A stretch of DNA of 64,000 nt from Azospirillum brasilense (GCF_003349955.1 NZ_QLKQ01000007.1:62001-126000), one strand, 5' to 3'; positions 15,931 through 23,907 are shown, counted from the stretch's first letter. Program-made: numbers and translations. Notes: generated from the letters alone by a model not told the origin.

Positions 15931-16267
15931 TTCTCGATCCTCTTGTTATCAAATGACCATCTTGCCAGCGCTCGACTTGCCCTTCAGCGCTCGGCGTTCA
16001 CCGGCCCGCACCCGACGTTGCGATCCGCGTCGGAATCAGGACCGGCACCGCCATGACTCGTTGTTGGGCATACCGAGGCGCTTACACCCGCCATCAAGCT
16101 CTACCAAAGAGGGTGTGAAAAGGAAATTCAAAACAGTTTATGACCAATGGCGGATGTTGGCGGCGTGATGCGTCCCTCAAGAATTGAAAGGATACGCTTC
16201 TGGAGAGCGGGACCGGGCAGCAGCGGCCATCATTCCAAAGGGGGCGGTCCTCTTTGCGCCGGGCCCG
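15931..16267. other. Intergenic region upstream of the RTX gene
   Basis: About 340 bp, AT-richer than the surroundings. It should contain the RTX promoter on the minus strand, but I see no clear consensus, repeat or gene. Confidence 0.4.
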
Positions 16268-16777
16268 TCACCCGCCCCCGGCCAGAAGCGCCTCGTAACG
16301 CCGGACGGTTTCCCGCATCTCCTCAAGGATCTGACGCTGCTCCTCGTTCACCGCCCGGACGCGCTCCGCGTCGGTGCGCGCTTGCTCGGCATGGAGCCGG
16401 GCCTCCTCGGCGTAACGCCGGGTCCTTTCATGGAGCCGCCGCGCCCGCTCCTCCGAGAGGCGCGCCTCCTCCGCCGACAACCGGGCCATCTCGGCGGATT
16501 GGCGAAGCTCCTCGTCCAGGATGCGCACCTCCTCCGCTTCCTGGCGCCGCGTTTCTCCGGTGATCCGCCCCTCTTCCGCGATCAGCCGGGCCCCTTCCGC
16601 TTCGACATGGCGCTGGAAATGCGCCGCCCGCTCCTCTTCGGCCTCCTCCCGCATCCGCTCAGCCCCGGCGCGTGCCTCTTCGGCCCGGCTGCGCCGCACC
16701 TCGCTGCGCCGACGCCAATCCTCGGCATCGGGGGTCCGCGCCTCAGGGTGGTTCGTGGGATGATGAGCCTGGGTCAT
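16268..16777 (-). CDS. Hypothetical highly charged long-helix protein
   Basis: 169 residues, almost entirely Glu, Arg and Ala in short repeats such as MARLSAEEARLSEERARRLHE and AEEARLHAEQARTDAERVR. This is typical of a single long charged helix or coiled coil. No signal peptide, membrane segment or known domain. The start overlaps by 35 nt the small upstream gene ending at 16743. High GC can create long false frames, but composition and absence of proline in the core argue for a real protein. Function unknown. Confidence 0.55.
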   Translation of the reverse strand: MTQAHHPTNHPEARTPDAEDWRRRSEVRRSRAEEARAGAERMREEAEEERAAHFQRHVEAEGARLIAEEGRITGETRRQEAEEVRILDEELRQSAEMARLSAEEARLSEERARRLHERTRRYAEEARLHAEQARTDAERVRAVNEEQRQILEEMRETVRRYEALLAGGG

Positions 16778-16928
16778 GGGGCTTCCCTTTCAGCAGGCGG
16801 TGAGACCCTTCCAACGCCTTCTCGGCGGAGCGCAGGCGCTCATGGGATCGGTCCAGGAGGCGCGTCCTGCGTGCCTGCGCCTCCCGGACCAGGGCCTGCA
16901 ATGTCTCGATCCGCTTCAGGACATCCAT
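16743..16928 (-). CDS. Small hypothetical helical protein (61 aa)
   Basis: Start ATG at 16928, chosen because the longer upstream frame reads as low-quality Pro/Arg sequence. The protein starts MDVLKRIETLQALVREAQ, is Arg/Leu/Glu-rich to about residue 47 (one amphipathic helix) and ends in a polar tail. It overlaps the next gene by 35 nt in a different frame. Possible partner of the charged-helix protein; no family recognised. Confidence 0.45.
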   Translation of the reverse strand: MDVLKRIETLQALVREAQARRTRLLDRSHERLRSAEKALEGSHRLLKGKPHDPGSSSHEPP

Positions 16929-17312
16929 TTCACCGTCAACAGGCCGTTCTGGCAACCCGCACCATCGGGTTGTGAAGAACCGACCCGGGCGGACGGGCGG
17001 ACGCGCGAAAGCACCACACCACAAGGCGATGCGTCACCGGAAGACGCTCGCCTTTTGGTGGCGCGGCGGCAGAGAGGGGCAAGCCGTTTCCCGGGCTGGC
17101 CGGCGCCGGCCGGAACCGGTAGCGTGACGGTTCCTTGCAGCGGGCCCGCGGCCGGCCCGAGCGAACCAAGCCCCGACAGAGGGGCGGGCCGCAACCCCCT
17201 CAGCACGCCGTCGGACATTCACCCCGACACCGTCCCCGAACGGACAAAAGCCCCCGCCGGGATCGGAGGGGGCCTGTCCAAGGCGCGGCCGGAGACGCGG
17301 GCAACCGCCGCG
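16929..17312. other. Intergenic region between the coiled-coil pair and dksA
   Basis: About 380 bp; contains the dksA terminator (17242-17278). Frames here on both strands are low-complexity GC-rich shadows. Confidence 0.5.
17242..17278 (-). terminator. Intrinsic terminator of dksA
   Basis: Read on the minus strand, GGACA-GGCCCCC and GGGGGC pair and are followed by TTTTGTCC. It lies 35-70 bp after the dksA stop. Confidence 0.75.
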
Positions 17313-17732
17313 TCAATCGTCCCGCTGGGTGCGCTCCATGCGCTCGTGCCGTTCCTGGGCTTCCAGGCTCAGCGTCGCGATGGGACGGGCGTCGAGGCGG
17401 CGGACGGAGATGGGCTCCCCCGTTTCCTCGCAATAGCCGTAGGACCCATCCTGCAACCGCTCCAGCGCCGCGTCGATCTTGGAGATCAGCTTGCGCTCGC
17501 GGTCGCGGGTGCGGAGTTCCAGCGCCCGGTCGGTTTCGGCCGACGCGCGGTCGGCGATGTCCGGTTCCTGGATGCCGCCTTCCTGAAGGCTGCTCAGGGT
17601 CTCGCTGGATTCAGCCAGCAGCTCCGCGCGCCAGCGCAGCAGCTTCTGGCGGAAATATTCCCGCATCACGGGATTCATGAACTCCTCGTCTTCCGACGGG
17701 GTGTAGTTCTTAGGCAGAAGCGGAGACGACAT
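17313..17732 (-). CDS. dksA: DksA-type RNA polymerase-binding transcription factor (degenerate zinc finger)
   Basis: 139 residues from the ATG at 17732 (MSSPLLPKNYTPSEDEEFM). The coiled-coil tip motif DxxDxA is present (PDIADRASAETDRA). The C-terminal finger reads YGYCEETGEPISVRRLDARP and then LSLEAQERHER: only the first of the four zinc cysteines of E. coli DksA remains. Cysteine-poor DksA proteins of this form are usual in alphaproteobacteria. DksA binds in the RNAP secondary channel and with ppGpp controls rRNA, stress and flagellar promoters. Monocistronic, with its own terminator. Confidence 0.9.
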   Translation of the reverse strand: MSSPLLPKNYTPSEDEEFMNPVMREYFRQKLLRWRAELLAESSETLSSLQEGGIQEPDIADRASAETDRALELRTRDRERKLISKIDAALERLQDGSYGYCEETGEPISVRRLDARPIATLSLEAQERHERMERTQRDD

Positions 17733-17921
17733 CCGAGAGCATCCAACGCAAAAGGGTGATCCGGGCGGCGCGGAGTATAGGTAGGCGCATCGGCAACCGC
17801 AACCCCGCGCTTCGCCTATCGAAGCGCGAACAAGCCCTTGGAGAAGCAAAGTTTTGTGAAAGGTTCGGCGATGGCCGTACGGCCGATGCCGAAAAGCCGG
17901 TCCTATGGCCGGAAACCGCGC

Positions 17922-18338
17922 TCAGGGGGTGAGCTTCGCAAGCTCGACCTGGGCGCGCAGGTCGATCTGGTCGAGGATGTCGGCCAGACGCGGATCGTCC
18001 ACATGGACGCGGCGCGACTGCACCACCTTCACGAGGTCCATCAGCTTCTGCGCCGGAAGCGTGCCGGCGAGAAGCCCGTGCTGGATTTCCTCCAGCTTGT
18101 CGAGCATCTCCTCGGCGCGCATCTTGCCGCGCGACGCGCGGGCCGTGGCGTCGTCCACCTCCTGCAACGCCAGCACGCTGGCGATGCCGGCCAGCGGCGC
18201 CGCGGCATGGACGCCCTGGGCGGTGTTGGTCTCGCCGACGAGCTGCTTGGAAAAGGACGCACCGGACGAGCCTTCGGCCTTCCCCGTGCGCCGGACCGAG
18301 CTGCTGCCGCGAAGTTTTCCGGGGCCTTCGACTTTCAT
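17922..18338 (-). CDS. fliX: FliX, flagellar assembly regulator
   Basis: 138 residues from the ATG at 18338. The start MKVEGPGKLRG, the central GIASVLALQEVDDATARASRGK and the segment LDKLEEIQHGLLAGTLP match Caulobacter-type FliX. In Caulobacter, FliX couples basal-body assembly to the sigma-54 activator FlbD and is divergent from flgI, the same arrangement as here. Its own promoter region holds a near-perfect CtrA box (18389-18403). No flbD is in the window. Confidence 0.88.
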   Translation of the reverse strand: MKVEGPGKLRGSSSVRRTGKAEGSSGASFSKQLVGETNTAQGVHAAAPLAGIASVLALQEVDDATARASRGKMRAEEMLDKLEEIQHGLLAGTLPAQKLMDLVKVVQSRRVHVDDPRLADILDQIDLRAQVELAKLTP

Positions 18339-18388
18339 GTTCCGTGCAACCGGTTTCGGAAAAGCGCGATACTCTAGATGGAAGCACC

Positions 18389-18403
18389 TTAACATCCGGT
18401 CAA
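18389..18403. promoter_or_regulatory. CtrA-like box upstream of fliX
   Basis: TTAA-CATCCGG-TCAA: the CtrA pattern TTAA-N7-TTAA with one mismatch, about 50-65 bp upstream of the fliX ATG. CtrA control of fliX is known in Caulobacter; here it is inferred. Confidence 0.5.
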
Positions 18404-18431
18404 GGTTTGCCGCAATCGGGCAAAAATTGCC
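18399..18431. promoter_or_regulatory. Phased dyads upstream of flgI (putative FlbD sites)
   Basis: A perfect GGCA-AAAAT-TGCC at 18419-18431 (extended to GGGCA...TGCCC) and a weaker GTCA-AGGTT-TGCC at 18399-18411, 20 bp apart, about 110 bp upstream of the sigma-54 element. Confidence 0.55.
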
Positions 18432-18540
18432 CCGCTTCCGTGACATAAAGCGGTCCGGCGCGGTGCCAATTTCCGGCCTTTTCATCCGGCGGCGCCGCTT
18501 CCCCTTGCCAATCCTGCCCTTCGCCTGCCATCCGCGGCTC

Positions 18541-18556
18541 TGGCACGCTGTTTGTA
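18541..18556 (+). promoter_or_regulatory. Sigma-54 promoter of the flgI operon
   Basis: TGGCACG-CTGT-TTGTA: perfect -24 element, -12 element with T in place of C. It lies 35 bp upstream of the flgI ATG. Confidence 0.7.
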
Positions 18557-18590
18557 TAGGAAGGGACAGCCCGTTGAGGAGTGTCCCCGC

Positions 18591-19754
18591 ATGACCGCCA
18601 CCGCCCTGACCCGTGCCACCATGCCGCGCACCGCCGTCCTGCTGCGCGCGGTCGCGATGCTGGCTGCCCTGGCCGCGGCCTTGCTCGCGCTGTCGGGGCC
18701 GGCCTCGGCCTCCTCGGCGCGGATCAAGGACATGGTGGACGTCGAGGGCGTGCGCGACAACATGCTGATCGGCTACGGCCTGGTGGTCGGCCTGAACGGC
18801 ACGGGCGACAGCCTCAACAACTCGCCCTTCACCGAGCAGAGCCTGGTCGGCATGCTGGAGCGCATGGGCGTCAACACCCGCGGCACCAACCTGCGCACCA
18901 AGAACGTGGCGGCGGTGATGGTGACGGCGACCCTGCCGCCCTACTCCGCCCAGGGCACGCGCATCGACGCCACCGTGTCGGCGATGGGCGATTCGAAGAG
19001 CCTGCTCGGCGGCACGCTGCTGGTCACCCCGCTGCTGGGCGCCGACGGCGAGGTCTATGCCGTGGCCCAGGGGCCGATCGCGGTGTCCGGCTTCTCCGCC
19101 CAGGGCCAGGGGGCCAGCGTGACGCGCGGCGTCCCCACCTCGGGCCGCATCTCCTCGGGTGCCATCGTCGAGCGCGAGATCCAGTTCTCGCTGGCCGAGC
19201 TGCCGGTGCTGCGCCTGTCGCTGCGCAACCCGGACTTCACCACGGCGCAGCGCGTGGCCACCGCCATCAACATCCAGCTCCGCGGCAACCGCGCGCAGGC
19301 CACCGACCCGTCCTCGGTCCTGCTGAGCGTTCCGGAGGCGCGGCGCGGCGACATCGTCGGCCTGATCACCGAGATCGAGCAACTCCGCGTCACCCCCGAC
19401 CAGGTCGCCCGCGTGGTGGTGGACGAGAAGTCCGGCGTGATCGTGATGGGCGAGAACGTCCGCATCTCCACCGTCGCCATCGCCCAAGGCAACCTGACCA
19501 TCCGCGTCACCGAGACGCCGCAGGTCAGCCAGCCCGGCCCCTTCAGCCAGGGCCAGACCGCCGTGGTGCCGCGCACCGACATCCAGGTGGACGACCAGTC
19601 CAACAACCGTCTCGCCGTGATGAATTCCGGGGTGACGCTCCAGGAGTTGGTACAATCCTTGAATGCGCTTGGCGTGGGTCCCCGGGACATGATCGCCATC
19701 CTTCAGTCGATCAAGGCCGCCGGAGCCCTGCAGGCGGAGATCGAGGTGATCTGA
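18591..19754 (+). CDS. flgI: Flagellar P-ring protein FlgI
   Basis: 387 residues from the ATG at 18591, preceded by GAGGAG. A signal peptide (about 1-40, ending ASA) is followed by ARIKDMVDVEGVRDNMLIGYGLV, the classic FlgI start. Other landmarks: VGLNGTGDS, KNVAAVMVTATLPPY, the C-terminal VVPRTDIQVDDQ and LNALGVGPRDMIAILQSIKAAGALQ split at family-conserved points. Forms the periplasmic P ring. An upstream TTG would overlap the -12 element and is rejected. Confidence 0.97.
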   Translation: MTATALTRATMPRTAVLLRAVAMLAALAAALLALSGPASASSARIKDMVDVEGVRDNMLIGYGLVVGLNGTGDSLNNSPFTEQSLVGMLERMGVNTRGTNLRTKNVAAVMVTATLPPYSAQGTRIDATVSAMGDSKSLLGGTLLVTPLLGADGEVYAVAQGPIAVSGFSAQGQGASVTRGVPTSGRISSGAIVEREIQFSLAELPVLRLSLRNPDFTTAQRVATAINIQLRGNRAQATDPSSVLLSVPEARRGDIVGLITEIEQLRVTPDQVARVVVDEKSGVIVMGENVRISTVAIAQGNLTIRVTETPQVSQPGPFSQGQTAVVPRTDIQVDDQSNNRLAVMNSGVTLQELVQSLNALGVGPRDMIAILQSIKAAGALQAEIEVI

Positions 19755-20179
19755 TGGATACGACGCTTTCCCTTCCCGGCCTTCCGCCTCCGCGCCTGCC
19801 CGCGGCCGCCGAGCGCGCCCAGAGCAACGCCCAGCCCGGTGCGCAGGCGAGCTTCCGGACGGCGGTGCGCACCGATCTGGTCGATCCCAAAAGCGCGGAG
19901 AGCCCCAAAAGCGCGGAGAGCAAGGTGGACCCGGCGATCCGCGCCAAGATCCGCCAGTCCGCGAACGAGTTCGAGAGCGTCTTCGTCTCCCAGATGCTGG
20001 GCCACATGTTCGACGGGATCGAAGTGGACCAGACCTTCGGCGGCGGCCATGCCGAGGAGATGTTCCGCTCCATGCTGACCAACGAATACGGCAAGCAGAT
20101 GTCCCGCAGCGGCGGGTTCGGCATCGCCGATCAGGTTTACCGCGAGCTTCTGCGCGCACAGGAGGGCACCCATGGATAA
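19754..20179 (+). CDS. flgJ: FlgJ-type rod-binding protein (no muramidase domain)
   Basis: 141 residues, overlapping the flgI stop (TGATG). Only the rod-cap domain is present: SANEFESVFVSQMLGHMFDGI and FGGGHAEEMFRSMLTNEYG, then GFGIADQVYRELLR. Like the single-domain FlgJ/CheL proteins of Caulobacter and rhizobia, it lacks the C-terminal peptidoglycan hydrolase of enterobacterial FlgJ. A tandem PKSAES repeat sits at about residues 45-56. Confidence 0.9.
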   Translation: MDTTLSLPGLPPPRLPAAAERAQSNAQPGAQASFRTAVRTDLVDPKSAESPKSAESKVDPAIRAKIRQSANEFESVFVSQMLGHMFDGIEVDQTFGGGHAEEMFRSMLTNEYGKQMSRSGGFGIADQVYRELLRAQEGTHG

Positions 20180-20687
20180 GGTCGACGTCCGTTTCCCGCA
20201 GCCGTCCAAGGCTCCCGCCGCCAATCTGCCCAAGAACGCGGAGGAGCGCGCGGTCGCGCTGGTCGAGCTGATGAACCGGCTGAGCGCCCATCTGGCGCGC
20301 GAGACCGAGGCGGTGATGCGCCACTGCACCAGCGCCGAGCTGGCCCGGCTGGGGCGCGAGAAGCAGCCGATGATGCTGGTCTATGAAGAGGTGTCGCGCC
20401 TGCTGCGCGTGGACCGCGAGGGCATGGCCGCCCTGCCCGACGAGGCCAAGGCCGCGCTGCGCGAGGCCACGCGCGGCCTGTACGAGGCGTCCGCCGCCAA
20501 CGCCGACGCGCTCCGCCGCAACAGCGCGGCGCAGAAGATCCTGGTGGACACCGTGGTCGGCGCCATCAACCGCGCCCGGCAGACCACCACCCCCGCCTAC
20601 GGCACCGCCCCGGTTCCGCCCCGCGCGACCTACGTCACGCCGAGCCATGGGCCGTCGACCTCAGCCACCCTCAACACCCGTCTCTGA
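20172..20687 (+). CDS. FlbY/FlgN-like flagellar export chaperone candidate
   Basis: 171 residues, overlapping flgJ by 8 nt. A helical core (AVALVELMNRLSAHLARE, RLGREKQPMMLVYEEVSRLL, LYEASAANADALRR) matches the general FlgN-like pattern of a helical bundle that holds hook-associated proteins before export. In Caulobacter the flgI operon is flgI-cheL-flbY, the same order, so FlbY is the likely counterpart. Pro/Thr-rich tail from about 138. Assignment by position and pattern rather than strong motif. Confidence 0.7.
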   Translation: MDKVDVRFPQPSKAPAANLPKNAEERAVALVELMNRLSAHLARETEAVMRHCTSAELARLGREKQPMMLVYEEVSRLLRVDREGMAALPDEAKAALREATRGLYEASAANADALRRNSAAQKILVDTVVGAINRARQTTTPAYGTAPVPPRATYVTPSHGPSTSATLNTRL

Positions 20688-20718
20688 CGCCTCTCCCGGC
20701 GTCACCGACATCCGCAGC

Positions 20719-20745
20719 AAGGGCCGTCCGACCGGGCGGCCCTTC
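20719..20745 (+). terminator. Intrinsic terminator of the flgI operon
   Basis: AAGGGCCG and CGGCCCTT pair around a GC-rich loop, about 32 bp after the last stop. The T-run is short. Confidence 0.6.
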
Positions 20746-20760
20746 GGCGTTGCCGGGTCC

Positions 20761-20814
20761 GGCAAGAAGCGCCGGCCACCCGGCGGAATTTGCCGGCCGG
20801 CGGACGGAACTGCC
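20761..20814. promoter_or_regulatory. Three phased dyads upstream of fliK (putative FlbD enhancer)
   Basis: GGCA-AGAAG-CGCC at 20761-20773, GGCG-GAATT-TGCC at 20782-20794 and GGAC-GGAAC-TGCC at 20802-20814. Starts are 21 and 20 bp apart, so all lie on the same face of the helix, 45-100 bp upstream of the sigma-54 element. Confidence 0.6.
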
Positions 20815-20857
20815 GGGCGCGGAACGACGGTCCGACGCACCGGCGCCGGCCTGAAAC

Positions 20858-20873
20858 TGGCCCGTTAGTTGCT
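20858..20873 (+). promoter_or_regulatory. Sigma-54 promoter of fliK-flgD
   Basis: TGGCCCG-TTAG-TTGCT: perfect -12 element and one mismatch in the -24 element. About 40 bp upstream of the fliK ATG. Confidence 0.75.
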
Positions 20874-20914
20874 TCTGGAAGGGGTGCACCTGTCCGCTTC
20901 GGGGAACCCGTTCC

Positions 20915-22945
20915 ATGGCCATCCAAACGAACACCGCGCCCACCGCGTTCGAAAGCCTGGTCAGGGGTCAGACCTCGTCCAGCCAGAACACGGCTCCGCG
21001 AAGCGACAAGTTCGCCTCGATGATGGACCGGCTGATCAGCGAGGCCGCCACCCGCAAGCGCGATCAGGTTCAGGCGGAGAGCGCGGCCCAGGATCGGCGC
21101 AACGCCACGGCAAGCGCGGCCGACCAGGCGGCCGCCGATCGGGCCGCCGCCCGCAAGGCGGCGGAACGCAACCCGCCGTCCCGCCCCGACCCAATCCGCG
21201 CGGAGCCCGCCAAGCCGCGCCAGGCCTCCGAAGCGACCACCCAGGCCGAGGCCCGCGCCGCCCGCAAGGACGAGGCCCAGCGCGCCGCCGACCGCAGAGA
21301 CGCCCGCGCGTCCGATGCGGCCAAGGCCGGCGACTCCGCCCACACGACGCGCACCGAACGGCGCGAGGCCGCCGCGGCCAACCACGCCGCGGCCAAGGAT
21401 GCGAAGGCCGCCAGCGCCAAGACCGCGCAGGAAGACGCCGCCGCCAAGCCCGAGCCCACCGGCACCGCCGCTCTCGCCGACATGGCGGAGGAGCTTCCGT
21501 CGGACGAAACCGGCAGCGCGCTGGGCGATGGCACCGCCCAGGACGGTGCCGGCAATCAGGCCGCGGAGGATGGGAACGGCGATGCCGTGATCCTCGACCT
21601 GACCGTCACCGTGACCGAGACCACCGTGGAGCTGGTCACCGCCGACCAATCCGCCACCCTGACCGACAGGGAGGCTGCCCTCTCGCTGGCCGTCGCCCAG
21701 GTCGCCGTCGGCACGCCGGACGGCGCTGAGGCCGACAAGGCGACCGAGAACGACGCGGTCGCCTTGTCGGCCCCGGTCGAGGCCACGCCGTCCGGCAGCC
21801 CGACTCCGGACGGCGAGAAGGCTCCTTCCGCCGCGGACGCCGCCGCGGAGGCCGCCTTGGCCGCCGCCCTGGCGGCCGCCGGCGCTCCCCATCCGGACGG
21901 CAAGGCCAAGGCCGCCGACGAGTCGGTGAAGGCCGCGGGCACGGCCAAGCCGGCCACGGAAGCGCCTGCGGCGCTGGCGGGAGCCGCGCCGGCGCCGGCC
22001 GCTCCGACCGACGGCCCGCAGATCGAGGTGCCCGCGCCCCACGCCGAGGCCCAGGATGCCGCCACCAAGGACAAGCCGGCGAAGGCCGCCGACACGCTGT
22101 CCTCCGGCGCCCCGCCCCCCGGTGCTCTGCCCATCGCCGACCTGCCGAACGACGACGGCGCGCCGCTGCCGCAATCCCTGACCGATCTCGCCGCCGCCAA
22201 GGCCAAGGGCGCGAACCGGACAGGGGCGGACGGCGATGCCGGGGCCAACGCCGGCAACCGCGGCAACCAGGACCCGAGCGGCAACGCCGGCTTGGCGCAA
22301 CCACCGGCCCCCCAGGCACCGGTTGCCGACCCGGCAAAGCCTGCTGGGCAAAGCGCGTTCCTGACCGCCGCCGCGGACACGCCGCCGCCGGCCGACGGCA
22401 CGCCACACCCCGCGACCCCCACCCACCCGGTCTTCGCCGGGATCGAGGGGGTGCACACGGCAAGCGGTGTCGATGCGGGGCTGACCACCGCCCAGCTTCG
22501 CCCGTCCCGCGGGTCCGCCGGCCTGCCGATGGGCGTGCAGGATCAGGTGGCCGTCCACATCAGCAAGAACGTGTCGGACGGCAACGACCAGTTCACCATC
22601 AACCTGCGCCCCGCCGAGTTGGGCCGCATCGACATCAAGTTGGAAATCGGCCAGGACGGGCGGGTCACCGCGTCGGTCGCCGTGGAGAAGGCCCAGACCC
22701 TCGAACTGCTGCAGCGTGACAGCCGCAATCTGGAACGCGCCTTGCAAGACGCCGGACTGAAGGCGGACAGCAACAGCCTCAACTTCAGCCTGCGCGGTGA
22801 AGGCGGCCAGTCGTTCCAGGACTCGGGACGGCAGGGCGGCTCGGGCCGGCGGGGCCGCAGCCTCGGCGGCGGCGGAGAGGTGGAGGATGCGCAGGCCGCC
22901 TACACCCTGACGCTGGCCCCGGGCCGCGTCGACATCCAAGCCTGA
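20915..22945 (+). CDS. fliK: Flagellar hook-length control protein FliK
   Basis: 676 residues. The N-terminal 500 or so are Ala/Asp/Lys/Pro-rich and low-complexity, as in the export-ruler part of FliK. The conserved C-terminal FliK domain is clear: QVAVHISKNVSDGNDQF, then NLRPAELGRIDIKLEI, VTASVAVEKAQTLELLQRD and LERALQDAGLK. FliK sets hook length and triggers the switch in export specificity. First gene after a sigma-54 promoter; flgD follows after 40 nt. Confidence 0.92.
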   Translation: MAIQTNTAPTAFESLVRGQTSSSQNTAPRSDKFASMMDRLISEAATRKRDQVQAESAAQDRRNATASAADQAAADRAAARKAAERNPPSRPDPIRAEPAKPRQASEATTQAEARAARKDEAQRAADRRDARASDAAKAGDSAHTTRTERREAAAANHAAAKDAKAASAKTAQEDAAAKPEPTGTAALADMAEELPSDETGSALGDGTAQDGAGNQAAEDGNGDAVILDLTVTVTETTVELVTADQSATLTDREAALSLAVAQVAVGTPDGAEADKATENDAVALSAPVEATPSGSPTPDGEKAPSAADAAAEAALAAALAAAGAPHPDGKAKAADESVKAAGTAKPATEAPAALAGAAPAPAAPTDGPQIEVPAPHAEAQDAATKDKPAKAADTLSSGAPPPGALPIADLPNDDGAPLPQSLTDLAAAKAKGANRTGADGDAGANAGNRGNQDPSGNAGLAQPPAPQAPVADPAKPAGQSAFLTAAADTPPPADGTPHPATPTHPVFAGIEGVHTASGVDAGLTTAQLRPSRGSAGLPMGVQDQVAVHISKNVSDGNDQFTINLRPAELGRIDIKLEIGQDGRVTASVAVEKAQTLELLQRDSRNLERALQDAGLKADSNSLNFSLRGEGGQSFQDSGRQGGSGRRGRSLGGGGEVEDAQAAYTLTLAPGRVDIQA

Positions 22946-22985
22946 TTCAGACCAGCTGCAGCCATTCCAGCGAAGGACGACGACC

Positions 22986-23714
22986 ATGGCCACCACCAAC
23001 ACCGACTACGGCAGCAGCTGGAACACCAACCAGACCAAGACGAAGACCGACACCACCACCAAGACCACCAAGACCGCCGACGAGCAGAAGCTCGACACAG
23101 CGGTGAAGGGGCTGGGCGACAATTTCGAGCATTTCCTGAAGCTGCTGACCACGCAGATGCAGAACCAGGACCCGCTGAAGCCCATGGACACGAACGACAT
23201 GACCAAGCAGCTGGTCGATTTCGCGAACGTGGAGCAGAACATCGGGACCAACAGCCGCCTGGACAAGCTGCTGAAGCTGCAGAACGCCTCGACCAACTCG
23301 ACCAACCTCGCCTATCTGGGTCGCACGGTCACCTTCGAGGGCGACAGCTTCGACTACACCCAGGGCATGACCGCGGCCCCGCTGGCCTATGAGCTGGAGA
23401 AGTCCGCCAAGTCGGTGCGCGTGGACATCCTGGACAGCAAGAACCGCATCGTCCGGTCGATGACCGGCGAGACCACCGCCGGCATCAAGCATGTCGTCAA
23501 CTGGGACTTCAAGGACGATGGCGGCAACGCCGTCCAGCCGGGCCAGTACCGCCTGAACATCGCCCCGGTGTCCGAGAAGAAGGACGACATCATCAAGGCG
23601 ACCACCTTCACCTTCGGCACGGTCAACGGCATCGGGTCCAACAAGGACGGCGAAACGGTGATGTCCGTCGGCAGCCTCGAGGTTCCGCTGTCCAAGCTTT
23701 CGAAGGTGTACTGA
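22986..23714 (+). CDS. flgD: Flagellar hook-capping protein FlgD
   Basis: 242 residues. The N-terminal signature FLKLLTTQMQNQDPLKPMD and FANVEQNIGTNSRLDKLL is diagnostic of FlgD. The C-terminal part has the FlgD tudor/Ig-like region (YELEKSAKSVRVDILD, HVVNWDFKDDGG, PGQYRLNI). A Thr/Lys-rich polar stretch precedes the signature. FlgD caps the growing hook. Follows fliK, as in other alphaproteobacteria. Confidence 0.96.
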   Translation: MATTNTDYGSSWNTNQTKTKTDTTTKTTKTADEQKLDTAVKGLGDNFEHFLKLLTTQMQNQDPLKPMDTNDMTKQLVDFANVEQNIGTNSRLDKLLKLQNASTNSTNLAYLGRTVTFEGDSFDYTQGMTAAPLAYELEKSAKSVRVDILDSKNRIVRSMTGETTAGIKHVVNWDFKDDGGNAVQPGQYRLNIAPVSEKKDDIIKATTFTFGTVNGIGSNKDGETVMSVGSLEVPLSKLSKVY

Positions 23715-23757
23715 GGGTCTCGCCCTCACCCTCATAGGCGTCGTCCAGACGCATGGG

Positions 23758-23804
23758 AAAAGGCATGGGCATGGGTCCGGATGGGCCTATGCGCCATGCC
23801 TTTT
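23758..23804 (+). terminator. Intrinsic terminator of fliK-flgD
   Basis: AAAAGGCATGG pairs with CCATGCCTTTT around an inner GCAT/ATGC stem; it begins about 45 bp after the flgD stop. Confidence 0.8.
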
Positions 23805-23907
23805 ATGCTTAAAACATTAACCCTATCGTTTAGGCTTTTGTTAAGCGGAGAAGGGGTAGGTTACCACCAAATCGTGGAATACACTGCTGATGGTGGAGCG
23901 TCCGCGC

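Noticed and set aside
16184-16975. 263-residue plus-strand frame opposite the charged-helix genes
   Set aside because: Pro/Gly/Arg-rich and without motif; the minus-strand reading has coherent coiled-coil composition.
17922-20648. 908-residue minus-strand frame across flgI-flgJ
   Set aside because: Only its last 138 residues are real (FliX, start at 18338); the rest is antisense to flgI, flgJ and the flbY-like gene, all of which match known families.
20702-23002. 766-residue minus-strand frame opposite fliK
   Set aside because: Antisense shadow of the low-complexity fliK N-terminal region; FliK's C-terminal domain confirms the plus strand.
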